A DNA stretch of 64,000 nt from Apricaphanius iberus. Its lineage: Eukaryota > Chordata > Actinopteri > Cyprinodontiformes > Aphaniidae. Shown piece by piece: positions 42,421 through 55,687 of the stretch (its first letter is position 1; each line of letters begins with the position of its first letter). The notes beneath the pieces are model-generated. The model had not been told where the DNA came from. It saw only the letters and a program-made list of their open reading frames with translations, and did no database searches. A program made the position numbers and the translations under genes. The stretch covers positions 1,704,501 to 1,768,500 of the forward strand of contig JAPXFQ010002690.1 in assembly GCA_028564705.1 (NCBI GenBank). The letters run 5' to 3'.

Positions 42421-42643
42421 CAGGAATCCTCAAGTCCAGGCCTCAAGGGCCGATGTCCTAACAGTTTTAGAGGTGTCTCTGCTCCAACACAGCTGATTCA
42501 AATTCTCTAACTTCCTCCTCAGCATTGCAAAGTTCTGCAGAGGCCTGCTAATGAGCCATTATTTGATTCTTGTGTGTTGAACCAGGGAAAGAACTAAAAC
42601 CTACAGGATACCGGCCCTCGAGGCCTGGAGGTGGGGATCCCTG
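42421..42643. mobile_element. hAT MITE, intact, 223 bp
   Basis: Ends CAGGAATCCTCAAGTCCAGG and, reversed, CAGGGATCCCCACCTCCAGG. Perfect 8-bp duplications atttatag at 42413-42420 and 42644-42651. Confidence 0.88.
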
Positions 42644-42651
42644 ATTTATAG

Positions 42652-45000
42652 CCTCTGCATTTGAGTGAAGTCCTCCTGGGTATTTGGATTTTTCCTCTTC
42701 AAATTTGGTCAGGATGGCCTCCATACATGAGGGATCTTAAGCTATCAACATCTGGAGTTTTCCTGCATACTGAAGGGTCAGGGCCAGGCCTCAAACTTTG
42801 ACTACACACAAAAAAATATAACAATTCTTTTAACTCCTACAAAGAAAGTAACAGAGGCAAAAAGCCAGTTGTTTGGTCTGCATCTGGTCTTAACACAACT
42901 GAATGATCAAATGCTGACATCCACCAAGCTCAGCCTGCAAGTGATCACCTGTGTTTCTTTGCACACATTTCCAGCGTGAATTTAGAAAGTTTTCATAGAC
43001 TTTCATACACCGTTAAACACATGTGAAGCAAATTTGAAATATGTTCTTTTTTCACACAAAACTTACATGCGCATAACGTGAAATTACGTTGGAAGTTTAT
43101 GTTTGCTTCACATGTGGTTTAACATGTTTCACATACCATGAGGTCCCAAGTGACTTTTCTGTAAGGGCTGTTTTATCAATGGATGTCCTTCTCTCACACA
43201 TTCATCCATCGTTCCAGCTTTTATGATGATTCGTAATGAGAGGATTTTGAATCGTACTTTGATCAGTGACTGTTGGCATAACTCATAATTCAATATCTTA
43301 CCATTCACATACGGTTGACTGTATGTCACGCATAATCTTTGTCAGCCTCCAAACAACTCATAGGATTACATTTGAATTTAAGTTGACTGTGTGTTCACAT
43401 AGCTATATCTACCTGATGCATTATCAGATCCACATCATTTTGTGTGCTTTCTTGTGGATCAATGAGCAGCATTGAGTGCGTAACGCCCACTGTTGTGACA
43501 CAGGCTACAGTGACGCTGAGCTGCAAAGGCCATTCGAGGTTGCTTGCAGCTTCTTATTGTTTTCCTGGGAAAACGGTACCTTAAACATCATGTTTCGAGA
43601 TTATGATTTCTGACAGGAAACTAGGATATTGGAATAATTTGACTATGATGTACCAGAACCAAATGGCAATCGTCAGCCAAAGATCAACGACATTTATCAC
43701 TCATTCCAAGGCTGAGTTTCTTGTGTGTCGTAAGCATGACTGACTAAATGAAGAGGTAGACCATGGCTTCAAACTCGGTGATTCATCTGGGACATTTAAT
43801 GTATTGTCTAAAAGAGAGTGGAAGGGGCTCAGTCAGGCAGAACAAGCTCCTTCCTCAGAGCGGAGACGGAAGATGAGCATCGACTCTTTGGAGACCAAAA
43901 TATTTTTCTTTCTGCGGTTCATAAGACTCAGCAATCTCACTTTATGTATCGTCGACCTTCTGACTGGAAACTGTATTAATTTGTTTTCCACAATCTTGAA
44001 ATAAGTAGCTCTTATTTAAAGCACAAAAGGAATCCTTTTTTTAAGGTGTACCTAAATTCAAAACCGCATTTACATTGTTTTCTTTGGACAGGCTGTGCCT
44101 TCTCCGACCTGCTTTCCTAAGCAAATTTGCAATTTTTAAATTGCTACGGAGAAATGGGCCACTCTAAACAAAGCTCTAATAAAGCATCATAGGCCATTGA
44201 CACACCCACTTAAATGTACACGTCCACTTCAATGTAGTATGGAACTGTTGGTTACACCACCATAAACCCTATTGTTATTGTGCCATTGGGGTAAACCGAC
44301 CAGTCACCACACAGCTAATTAAATATTCATGAATGCACAAGGAAAATCAGTTTTTCAACTGTAGGGCTTTATTATAGGGTCGTATCGGGGCTTGTATCAG
44401 GACTCTTGGGTCATTTTCAGGCAAAAAAAAAGTCATATGCCATAGAACAGTTTCCAGATGTCAAAAACCCTTTAAGCATTTGGATTGATTTTGTATTTTC
44501 CTCAATAAAAAATCTACTTACTCTGTAATTATGCTAGAGAAACATCACACTTTTGAAACCTTTCTTCACAAACATTGTGACTTCTTCATGTTGGTCCAAC
44601 CTGCATTTTGCATCTTTCTCCCTTGTCTTTACAAGCTCATTTAAATGGCAGCCATCAATTTGCAGGATTTTGCACTGGATGCCTTTGCAGTTGTCATGTG
44701 CTGCATTATGTATGATGATTTGCAACTTAATCTGCAAGAGTTTCTCTCCACTGACCTTTTCAATCAGATCTGAAAAATATGCTCCACTAAGCAACTTGAA
44801 TGTTTTCTTCTGATTTAATTAGAATATTGATGCTGCAGAACAAATTATTGTTTCCTTGTAACTTATTACCATGTAGATGCATTAAAAGCAATTTCTGAAA
44901 GCTTTTATTCTTCAAACATTTCATACAACCTATTTTTTCAATTTAAACGAGAATGGTAACTGTAAAAAAATGTTTCCATATGTGATAGTTGTTCAGAATG
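42652..45000. other. Intergenic, nothing recognised
   Basis: No conserved coding segment or clear repeat end. ORFs here are short and unsupported. Confidence 0.55.
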
Positions 45001-45006
45001 TTAATA

Positions 45007-46503
45007 CTAGGGGTGTGGCAGTACACCTTGTTGTATTCAAACTTATTGGTACAGACCACTCATGATGCGTTCACACTGCCCAAAACGTCAACGCCCAGAA
45101 CGGCAAGAGTACATTTTAATGTATGGTTGAGGCCGTCAGAGGGCTGTCAGAGTCTCTGCTGTGCTTTGGCTGCTTTGGCGGCATACATTTTTGAAACTTT
45201 TGCTGCAGCAACGCAGAAGTTGAGCTAATTGCCGTCCCCTGAGCATCAGCGTCGGACGCTGGACATTGTGGAGCTTTAAAAATGTATAGGCTTTAAACTA
45301 GTCATTTTGCAAGCGTTTTTTGTTTGTTTTTTTTGACGCCGACAAAATCGTGCGGTGTGAACGCGGCATTAGTACGACATACATGCACATTCAGTATCCG
45401 CATGCAAGCATAACTGTGTTGCACTTTAACCAGCAGCAGATGAAGCTCTATGAACAAACAGCCAAGCCAAGCTTGCTACTTGCAGTTGTAATACCAGCGA
45501 CTCTTTTAAGCAGGAGAGCAGGAGCTGGAATACCTGCTTTTATCATGAAATCCCCTTTTGGGAACACAACGGCTTTCAGGTGTTACAGAACAACATGTCA
45601 TGGTAACTGGTTTTCCACTTCAGGAAGTATCAGTGGTGAGCTTGTGTTATCCGGTTAACCGGTTGTGTTAACGACTCTCTGATTAGGTTTATTCACTTTT
45701 TATAAATTTTTGTGTCCAAGGAGGCTGTACCACCACCCACCTATCAGACTCCGAAGGTTTGCAAAAAACAAGCATAAAAGGAGTTCTGTCTTCCAATCCT
45801 GGGTGCGTTTCTTCTAACAATAAAACGCTGACGAATCTTCCGTGTGCTGCCGCCATTGCCAGTCTGTGTTCTAGCGCGGCAGATTTAATAATCTTTTATT
45901 AGTGTTTTATTGTTAAGCCCCCAAATTGGCCCAAGACGATCAAGTGGCACTTTAGAGGCGTTTGTAACTACAAAGGGAACATAAACATGGTGAAATTAAG
46001 GTGTTTTGGGCAGCTAAAAACGTTATTACAAGTGGCATTTTGACTGCCCCGAGCCCTTCCGTTCTACAGATATACACTGATCAAGAGCGGCTGTAACTAC
46101 TGCTGAATGGCTCCAACTGGCTGAAAAACTTCTTAGGGTGAGTTAAAAAACTTAAAAATTGCTAAAATAATAAGGTCCAGTTTGAAAAAAAAAAAACCCA
46201 AATTTTTCCTTTAAGCCTAAAACCACTCTGGGGGTGTTGTTTAAAAGGAAATAGCATTAAAGCATGGATAAACCGTCAAAAAGGTGATTTTGAATGATAT
46301 AGGACCTTTAAAGTTTCTTCTGTGTTAGTCAGCTATAAAAAACATTTCTCTAAACAGTGGTCTATGGGGGTCTCTAAATGTGGTTACACAAAAAATAATC
46401 TTTTCACTTTGTTTCATTTCTGTACCGAAAATGATCTGGACCGTGGAACTGAACCACAGTGCACACTGAACCAAGACTTTTGGTACCGTTATGTACCGCA
46501 ATA
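45007..46503. mobile_element. Probable composite hAT region
   Basis: Left end GGGGTGTGGCAGTACACC; right end (reversed) ATTGCGGTACATAACGGTAC. Ends are only loosely matched and the interior contains a MITE (45063-45371) and a CCTTTAAAG-type element end, so the outline is tentative. Confidence 0.35.
45063..45371. mobile_element. MITE family A, copy 3 (both ends present)
   Basis: Ends ATGCGTTCACACTGCC and, reversed, ATGCCGCGTTCACACC. Core words AACGTCAACGCCCAGAACG and GCAGAAGTTGAGCTA are shared with the copy at 50592. Confidence 0.65.
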
Positions 46504-47387
46504 GTCTTTGCAAAATAGGTAAAGATCAGTCAGATTAGACAAAGGGTCTGTAATCCTGATTTTTTTAGTACTTTTCCATTAAATTTAGGCCTGTGCTTTG
46601 ACTAGACCTTTCTAACATATCCCCACATATAGATAGACTAAATTTAGTGTGACAAATTGTAGACAGATTAAGAGATTTGAATACTTTTCAAGCCAGTTAT
46701 ACTCAGTCATTTTAGTGTGATGAACATCTTTTGGGATTTTATTAAATCATCTTTACTCATTATCATTGAACATTCATTGCAACTCAGAAGTGGTTGTTTT
46801 TGGTACCAACACATATTACTTGTTAAGTTTAATCAACGCATTCATGTTCTGTGCCTGCTGGCAGTGGCAGGAAAAAAAGCCCTTCTCTGAAAAGCTTTCT
46901 TATGCTTCAGGCTTTTGTAAAAACTTTTTTTTTCATGTCACAGTTCACGCTTACAGTTCGAAACGTGGTTGAATTATTTCTGCTACTACACATCCCAGCG
47001 ATAATTGCAGCGACGGGCAAAAGCTTTGCTCTTTCCTTGGAGATGAACTGAGCGACTGTATATGGTAGCTCCAGAAGCAGAGCTGAGGTCAATCAATTAA
47101 ACCGATAAAGTATAACACAATGATATGTAACTCTCAGTGGTTTACATGGATAAGTCAGAGAAAACTGTCTTTACGAGCAGCTTTTGTCATGATTGTGATG
47201 ATGGCCGACCCACATGCAGCAGAAAAACGACGAGTAGATTTAATGAAAAAAAACAAACTTACAAAGCAATAGGATTGCAAAAATCACAGGAACTGAGGAA
47301 CGGGGAGCCACAACGACAAATTGGCAGTGAATAGAAAGAACCGGTGATCTTGAATACTCTGAGGAGAGATGATGAAATGACTGAGAA

Positions 47388-47441
47388 AGCCTGAGATTTC
47401 CTTTTGGGATCAATAAAGTTATTTTGAATTGAATTGAATTT
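47388..47441 (+). mobile_element. LINE 3' terminal tail
   Basis: GATTTCCTTTTGGGATCAAT, then AAAGTTATTTTGAATTGAATTG: a LINE 3' end with short tandem tail units. No coding sequence is attached. Confidence 0.6.
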
Positions 47442-48118
47442 TGATATAAGGTTAAACATAAAACAAAGGTGAAAACATCTAAAATCAGGGAGGGAAAAAT
47501 ATGGAAACAAAGAAGTGCCAAATTCAAAACACTAAAGTCCTAAAAATAAACATGACACCAAGAAATGAGCTGAAGTAATAATTTAAACAGAATGAAGAAA
47601 AAAAGTAAAACTCAAACGCAAAAAACTCACATCAGAAAAGCTTTAATTTATTATGTTTTTGTTTTAGCAGTTTATATAAATGTACATTTAAAATCCTCTG
47701 TGCTTTGACAACTCAAAAAAGGTGTTCTCCAACTTATAAAGGGAGCAGAATGGACACAGAGAAGGACTATTTTCTACTCGGGTGATGTAGGTCATACAAT
47801 GTTTCAGGTGCATTCAGGATAATTCACAAAAATCTGGTGATCTACTGTCTTCCTGTTTCATCTCTGCTCCCATTTCTCAAAGGAATATACAATATGACCC
47901 AACCTTTGATTGACTTTAAACTTCTGCATTTTTTTAAAGGTCTCCTTCATTGAAAATTTTTAAAACTGAGTTATTTTCCCATAACAATCAGTCACTGTGT
48001 TCTAATAGCATCCTGAAAATGTCATACAAACTCCAATCCCTGAATCAGTTACATGAAGAAAAGAGACCAGAAAACACCTGAGTTTAAAAAGCTTATTAAC
48101 CATACATCATAATGCAAA

Positions 48119-48307
48119 CTTAGAGATCGTGGCTTCGCCTACCTAGCTTTGGACCGCCTACGGGAATGTTGTTTTTGGCAAGGTGAAAGCCGAGCCTCTT
48201 GCAGCTGCTAGAGGCCACGGACCTTACAGTACAGGCTTTGCCTCGAGGTTGAACTTAAAAGAAGGATCTGTACCGTCACAACCGTGGCGCTTTTTCCGAA
48301 CAGACTA
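48119..48307 (+). other. GC-rich leader of the rRNA relic
   Basis: GC-rich against an AT-rich background and directly upstream of the 28S-like part, where ITS2 would lie. I cannot align it to a known ITS2; the label is positional. Confidence 0.3.
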
Positions 48308-48490
48308 TTAGCTCAAATCAGACGAGACAACTCGCTGGATTTAAGCACACTGATAAATGATCAAGGAGTAAGTCCGTAGCAAAGAGGGAAGAGCTTGAGG
48401 CCGAATACCCGTCTGACTGGCGCCGTGTGGCATGCCGGAAACTGCTCTAGTGCCGGAGTCCTCCTGTGGTCGTACGTCAGAGTCCGGTCT
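48308..48490 (+). pseudogene. 28S rRNA-like relic (5' end of large-subunit rRNA)
   Basis: Colinear with the start of vertebrate 28S: TCAAATCAGACGAGACAACT, CGCTGGATTTAAGCA, AGAGGGAAGAGC, GCCGAATACCCGTC, GTGTGGC and AGTCCTCCTG correspond in order to 28S landmarks. It is diverged (roughly three quarters identical by eye) and lacks about 35 internal nt, so it is not functional. Confidence 0.65.
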
Positions 48491-49114
48491 TGTTTGGTTA
48501 TGCTGCCTAAACTTGTCTAACTATAAACACCGGCAGCCTTTTTTTCTTCTCATGTTACTTATAGTTACTTATAGTTAACAGAGACAGTGCAAGAGTAGTG
48601 TTTTAGTTGGACAATCAGAGGACAGAAACTTGCATGTCATTAATTTTAATGAGTAACCCCCCACATCTTGTTGAGTCTCAATGCCCACTCCCTGACTGAA
48701 CTGGAATAAACTGAAACAGACTGGGAATTTTTATTTTTTTGACAGAAACCGACGCAAACTGAATTCTTTCATACCAGAGAGCACTGAAAAATTAATAAAA
48801 ACACCAGTGAATGAGACCTTTAATTCATTGTTTCTCAGCAATACTTAAATATGAGTACATACTAAAGCTCTGAATGCAATGTGATGTTTGAGGATGATTT
48901 AAACAGAAGTAAAGTAAAAAAACAAAAAACAGTATTAGGTTGAACTTTCCCTAACTGGTTGGACCGGTGAGAATACACTAGAGTGTATTTTGTACACTAA
49001 TTTTGTACCACCTCTGGAACCTTCAGTCCTACATAATATTCAATAAGATATGGATTCCAGCAACGTGAAACCATCATCATGCAAGATTTAATCACAGCCT
49101 GTGTTAGTATGTGG

Positions 49115-49238
49115 TAGGGTTGGGCAAGAAAAAAAATTGCATGGCATCGTATTCTTTTTAGACAGGAGTACTTGTCGATACTGATACCTTATTTTTTTGC
49201 AGTATTTCCAATACTGGTATCGGTATTAGCCAACCCTA
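49115..49238. mobile_element. Short TIR element, 124 bp
   Basis: TAGGGTTGGGC at the left and GCCAACCCTA at the right, with repeated ATACTGGTATCG-like words inside. No clear target duplication. Confidence 0.5.
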
Positions 49239-50082
49239 GAATACAGAGCGGTTTTCTCTAAATAGGCCTGTGCTTCACTGATGGTTATACAACCATTTAA
49301 ATATTTTTTTTCACAAATAGCAGCATTGAAAGCATTTATTTTACCCAAATGATAGAAATACAGATTGTGAAAAAAGAAACATATATCATAGATATGAGAG
49401 AAAGCAGTGACAGATTCTAATAGATTATTGGCAGATTGAACACTAAAAAAGCTTGATATTCTCTTTGTGAGAAAAGGCGACCATAAATGGGTAATGTCTT
49501 GGAGTTTTTTTTATCTTCTTTCTAATCTACTACATCCAGAACTTTTGCAAATGATTTTCTTGTATAATACATGAAATAGTTGAGCAAGCCAGTAAAAGCC
49601 TGATTGATGAATCTGTACTAAATATCGATCGAGGGATCATTTACTAAATTTCCACTGCCATTGTATTTCTTCTGCTTTAGATTAAATATATGAGGCAGAT
49701 TTAGAAAAAAATAATTAATTAAACACATGTTTTCTTAGTCAGTGGGTGGTCATATCTATTGATGCCAGAGGTCCTTGGTGCTTAATATGCTGACTCTGCC
49801 TCTAGGCTTAACATGAATGACACACAGTCAGGCTTAGTTGGGCATTAGAAAAAGAAGGTCACTCCCAATATTAGTAGCGCAAATACACAAGCGCTACAGA
49901 AGTCAAAGTTTTTTAAAGCTCAGCATTTATTAGACTTCAGCTTTTTATTCGTAGTTCTGTTTTTAACTGTTTGCACAGAACATTCACATGGGTGCTATAC
50001 AAAATTATTCACATCCTGCAGACTTTCTCACAATATGTCATACAGGATTGTGAATATGATAATGTTTTTAAAAGACCCGGTG

Positions 50083-51054
50083 CTTCGGTACCAAGTTGGT
50101 ATTAAAAAATGTTAACATCACAGTACCACGTTTTCGTAAGTACCAGTGATAGAGAGGACCCATTCAAACCCGGTTCCTTGATACACGTGCATGCATTGAG
50201 CGCAAGCAGGCGACCAGTGGTGCAGCTGATGTGGTAAATCCACTAGTTGATAAAAAAAAAGAGGAGAGTCGTGTGTGGAATTACTTTGGACTTGCAGCTG
50301 ATTAAGAGGGGAACATAATAATAATCAAAAACCCATTCCCAAACAATGTCATCAAAGGTTTCTCTCAAAAGGAGGAAACACATCTAACTTAATAAAACAA
50401 CTTAAAGACCACCACCCTGATCTGATGAAAAAGTTCAAGCAGGTAAGTTTCTAACTAATTTCAAATTTAGAGCTTCTGTTATAATTATATATTAGATATT
50501 TTAATTTGAATGTTGTAATCAGTCAGATAGAAATAAACAGCAGTTTGTGTAGTAAATAGTGAGCATCCGTGATGTGGCTAATGCTAATATAATATGTGTA
50601 GGAGGGTTCTCACTGACCAAAATGTCAACGCCCAGAACGACAAGATTACATGTAAAGTCTATAGTTGAGGCCGTCAGAGTCTCCGCTGTGCGTTGTGTGC
50701 TATGGCCACGGCAAATTTTGAAACTTTTGCTGCTTTCCAAGCTTCAAAGCAGCAAAAGCTATCAACGCAGAAGTTGAGCTAGCTAAACCTTCGGTGCTGT
50801 CTCTTGATCGTGAACTAATCAAACGGTGTCATTGTAGCGACGTTGCCCAAAATCGAAGTCGTCAAGACAACCACGATCCACCATTGTTTAAAATATCCAG
50901 CAGAGAAAGGCCCGCCTTAAAAAGCTGCAGGCTTCAAACTAGCTACTTTGTGAGCGTTTTTTGACCAAACTTTGGTTTGGTACCTAAATTAGTACTGAGG
51001 ATTTTCACAGGTATCGGTTCAGAATACTGAAATTTTGGTACCGTGAAAACACCA
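50083..51054. mobile_element. hAT-like element with nested MITE
   Basis: Left GGTGCTTCGGTACCAAGTTG; right (reversed) GGTGTTTTCACGGTACCAAA. Contains MITE family A copy 4. No clear duplication at the flanks. Confidence 0.5.
50592..50965. mobile_element. MITE family A, copy 4
   Basis: Shares AATGTCAACGCCCAGAACGA, AAGATTACATGTAAAGTCTA and CGCAGAAGTTGAGCTAG with the other copies. Outer ends are less clear than in copy 3. Confidence 0.6.
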
Positions 51055-52109
51055 ACTGGAATAGCTGATTGGGCCTACATGAGCATGTGAATCTGGCGGA
51101 AGCTTATGTAGGGTTCCATGGTTATGGATTGTGACCTACAGTACAACATCCTACTATGTAAAATGTTGATAGACTCCTACCAAGTAAGTCTGAATGTTAA
51201 AAGTAAATCAAAAGTAAATCATTCAAGGGTGTGCACATTTATGCAACCAGGTTGTTACTTTTTTTAAATTTTTTTTATATATTTTCCTCCAACTGTAAAA
51301 TTGTAAAATATGTGTCACATTGTCTTCTTCTCAGCTCCAGTTGTGTGTTTAGAATAAATGTACAGCTTGAAGAGTTTATGTATGAAATCTATGGACAAGT
51401 CTTGCCGGTGCAGTTAATTAAATTCAAAATGAGTCGTCGTTGATGTAAAGAGCTAGCATAGAGAGACGCCTGCCCTCTGCATAGGGCCAACGGCCAGCAA
51501 TGTTTGGCTGCCCTGAACAGTCGCTAATACAATCCTGTCATCTGAATGACGCATCAATATTATGTCAGCTGTTCTCATTGTTTGCCAACAACACAGCATC
51601 CGCTGATATAAAAACCTGCAGTTTCTGTTTCACATGATCTCTGAAGATTTTAATTACAGCTCTCATCATATTGGAAACAAAAACATGCAGTCTGAAATTT
51701 AAATTTATTACGTGCTTTCTTCCTTTTTGAGAACAAAAAGATGATGACTGAATGGCCGCTGGCATGGATTTCTATATATATAAACCAAATTAAGGCCAGC
51801 ATAGACCTCTACTATTTAATCTGAAATCTTTCAGATCAGCGTTAAGCAGGGGATGAGATGTTATTCTCTCCTCGTTAAAGAGACATCCCTTGTTATATCA
51901 TTAAAGCAATTATTGCATAGTGAAAAAAGAGTGATGATAATGGCTCATTGGCCGTGTCCTTCTAGGTTTGACTCCTGTTAACAGCCTCAGTGTCAGCCTG
52001 CCTCATCATTTTCTCTTTCACTTCTTAGTCTGCACTAATAGGTAGTGATTTTTAAGATTTATTAGGGATTTAGCGTCCATTCTTGCACTTTTTGTTACTA
52101 TGTTAATAC

Positions 52110-52799
52110 CAGTGTTAGGAGTAATGCATTACAAAAGTAATTAGTTACAGAAATATATTACTTTTTTCAGTAACTGAGTAATGTAATGCATTACTTAAAA
52201 AATATACAGCAATATATTACAAGTTACAATGTCAGTAACTCAAGTTACAATTGCGTTTTAAAAAAATGTTCTGGCCAACTAATGAAACAGACCAAATCAA
52301 GTTGGATACGGTAGAACAAGATCCTCTTCCTGTTGCTCAAAACTAAAACATCAGAGAATCAGGACGGCTGAGGAAAAGATCCGACTGTACATTTAAAAAA
52401 TATTCAAACTGTTTTTCTAACCATCTGCTGTAAGACTTCAGACATCTAATCTTTGTCAACCATCTTTGTGATGAGCACTTTCAGCACCTTCTTTTGATTA
52501 GATTTAACAAACATTACCATGAAATAGAAGGCATGCAAAGGAACTAGAGACTTAATTTGAATAAAATCGTGTTTAAAATACAGTATTTTTGGTGTGACAC
52601 TTGTGTAAAATGTACATTGAAGTTACAGTGGTTAGAAGTCATGTTAGATATTTAAGATGTTTTGCCAAAAGTAACTTAAAGCAGTGTAACTCAGTTACAT
52701 TTTTAAGACAGTAATATGTAATGCAAACATATAACATTTTTGACATTGGAACTAGTAATGTGAAATATATTACAATTTCTTGTAACTTGCCCAACACTG
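52110..52799. mobile_element. hAT-type non-autonomous element, 690 bp, copy 1
   Basis: Ends CAGTGTTAGGAGTAATGCA and, reversed, CAGTGTTGGGCAAGTTACA. Perfect 8-bp duplications gttaatac at 52102-52109 and 52800-52807. A longer relative lies at 58636-59491. Confidence 0.88.
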
Positions 52800-53184
52800 G
52801 TTAATACAGAGAACTGAAGATTTAGACTCACATTACTGTGCCTGGCTAAAGCAGTCACAGCGGTTGAACTTTTTCCACACAGCGCCAAATTTGGAATTTT
52901 ATTACCAACATAAAGCTGTGCATTATTGTGGAGGGAAATAGAAGAACCAAATATGAAAAAGTTTGTGGGCACTTATATTCAATACCCAAATATGTGAAGC
53001 GCATGACTAATAGTTGTCCTGTCCACAGATTCTCCCAACTGAGTTATGGATCTATACAGCTCCTCCAGCGACACCATGGCTCTTTTCGCTGCTCCTCTGA
53101 TTAATGCTCTCGTTACCCAGCCAACAGTTCAGGAAGACAGTCTTGTTGCAGTAGGTTTCCAGTTGTACTACACCCATTCTCAAA

Positions 53185-53830
53185 TTATCAATCAGTCAGT
53201 CAACTTTATAAAGTACCTTTCATACAATAAAATGCAGTTCAAAGTGCTATACAAAATTCCCACAGAGGAAACACTGGAACAATATGACTATTAATGTGTG
53301 TAATATAACAGGAAAACCTGTTAAAATAAACACAAAGGTAAATAAAATAAATAACAGATAGATACATTTGTTAGAAAATAAATAAATAGAAGTCAAATAA
53401 ATTAAACGGTATAAATACAAGACCAAAATGCAGTTAAAACATTAGCGGCAGATAAATAGGCAATAAATTGTCAGTTAAAAGCTCGGCTAAAAAGGTGCGT
53501 CTTGAGCCTGCTCTTAAAAACACAAACGTTCTCTGTGGTCCTGAGGTCCTCTGGCAGCCTGTTCCAGATGTGAGGGCCATAATAATTATAGGACGCCCCA
53601 CCATGAGTATGACTCCTGACTTTTCGGATGATAAGGAGACGGCTGCCAGAGGAGCAAACAGACCGCAAGGGTTCATATGGTAAAAGCATTTCTGAAAGAT
53701 AAGAAGGCCCAAGTAAGACCAAGAGCACCTTGACATGAATAGCCAAGATCAAAGCACCAACCTTTCTAACGACATGATCTCTCCCTGTTTTTCCTCTGGA
53801 CATTCATCTGAGGTCCACTGAGTTTCTATG
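53185..53830 (-). pseudogene. LINE ORF2 C-terminus and 3' tail
   Basis: Minus-strand translation (53471-53803) contains LLPYEPLRSVCSSGSRLL, YNYYGPHIWNRLPEDLR and FKSRLKTHLFSRAFN, the usual C-terminus of teleost LINE ORF2. The following 3' tail includes TTGTATAGCACTTTGAACTG. 5'-truncated; no RT domain remains. Confidence 0.85.
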
Positions 53831-54154
53831 CTGGTCTCTGTTGTGTTATTTCTCTGGTGTCTGTAAATGTCTTTAAAGATGGAAATTGTATGATTTATTG
53901 CTCCCAGATATTCGTTTTAATGCACAGAGGGTCTTTGTTTGTTCTATAAAGTATATATAGTGGGTAAAAAAAGTATGTTATTTATAGAAATACTTGCATG
54001 CAGGGATAAAATTCAAATATAGAGACATGAGAAATGTAATACATTTTAACCCTTGAGAAGCATCAATTATATTTAACAATTTAAAATATATAATTGAGCG
54101 AATTTTCTCCCCAATAAATAACACTAGAGAATTAATTGTGTTGCATTTTCATAA

Positions 54155-54975
54155 TCGTGTATTTATTTCAAAAAGCCATTTAAGAACTGAAGTCGTCCGT
54201 CAGCCAATCAAAATCAGCAGTTGAGACTTGGACGCTGATTGGCTGGTATTAAGATGAGTCTTCCTGGATAGCCGTTGTTGTGGCTCTGTGAGCAGCTAGC
54301 AGCATGCTAAGTAAAGGGTCGTATCTGCAGGAACTTTGTTCAGCTCTGGATGCTCCAACAGGTCATATTGAGAGGAATAACTTATCATGAACTGTTTCAG
54401 AGACCCATCTTGATTCGTCTGGATTATATAATCTGAAATGATCCCAGGTTCAGCTCTGACCTGTCTGACAGTAGCACTGGAGTTCTGCTGTCATCTTTTC
54501 TGTTTTTTCCAGCACAACTACGAGGAGACGGGAGAGGAAGCCCTGGTTGGTTGTTAGCTACAGTCAGTTAAAGGGTGATTATTTAAACGTGTTCTGTGTT
54601 ATTTCTGAAATGTTTTAATGATCGTACCAAACAGCCGACCTGAGTCTCTTTCCCCAGTCTAATCACGGGCATGGCGCCCTGAGCAGCTTTACACCTAGAA
54701 CACTGGAGCAGCATCGCTGTTTGGATTAGACATCCCCATTACAAAAATTATCAAATATTCTGCCAGTATTATAAGAATTATAAAGCCATACATAAAATCC
54801 TAAAGGCATTAAATTCAATAACAGTATTAAACGATTTTAGACGGTCCTCGCCATTTTTCTCCTGCAGGAACATCATGTTTAAGCACCAACCAATCAGCAT
54901 CCAGGTCCCAACAGCTAATTCTGATTGGCTGGCTAAGACATTATGTTAAATGGCATTTTGAAATAAATACACCTT
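54155..54975. mobile_element. Fold-back element with about 90-bp arms
   Basis: The left arm (54155-54245) and right arm (54880-54975, reversed) share GTGTATTTATTTCAAAA-GCC, CCATTTAA, CAGCCAATCA and GCTGATTGG-TGG. About 630 bp of spacer without a supported ORF. Confidence 0.6.
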
Positions 54976-55602
54976 TATGAAAAAGCCCTATTATGAAATA
55001 AAAGCTGACTTTGGGAAAAAGAGAGATTGGAATAAAAACTGATGGAATTAAATAAAAATGTCTTGAAATAATATAAATTATTATGAAGTAAATTGCAGTG
55101 AAATAACTATTTAATGAAATATATATATATATGTGTATGTATGTATACAATAGAAATGTATAATCTAAAATAAAATAAATTATGAAAAATATTTCAAAAA
55201 ATGTGCGTGGCATTTGAAATTAATCCAGTTTTTAATAATTTCATTGTCACATATTTTCATTTAATATTTATTCATGCTGATATTTATTTCATAATGTGTA
55301 TTTATTTATTTAATTTTGAACACTTTGGCGTTCCATAGGAAACGCCCCATCCTGAATCCTATTCAGATGCTGTGGCATGACCTTTAAAGGGTCGGTTCAT
55401 CCTCGAAAACTCTATATAACTCCCATGTGGTTGAGCTAAAGCAATTCTGTGAAGATGAGTGGGCCAGAGTTCCTCCACAGCTGAAAAAGACTCAGCCAGT
55501 TATTAGGTTTAGGAAGCAATTACTTTATTACAGGGGTCCATGCAGATCTGGATTTTTTTCTCAAATCAACCCTTCAACTAAAAACAGCTTTTTGTGTTAA
55601 AT

Positions 55603-55687
55603 TGTTACCTACCTACCTACCTGCATGCCTGCCTGCCCGCCCGACCACTCGCCCACCAGCCCACGCCCGCCCTCCCTCCCTCCCTGG
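55603..55687. repeat. TACC/TGCC/CCTC low-complexity tract
   Basis: CTACCTACC units drift into TGCCTGCC, CCGCCCG and CCCTCCCT, a C-rich impure tetranucleotide tract. Confidence 0.9.

Noticed and set aside
44534..44813. Paired ORFs on both strands near 44.6 kb
   Set aside because: Neither translation resembles a known protein; no splice context.
48119..48490. Functional rRNA gene
   Set aside because: Internal deletion, divergence and lack of 5.8S or 18S neighbours.
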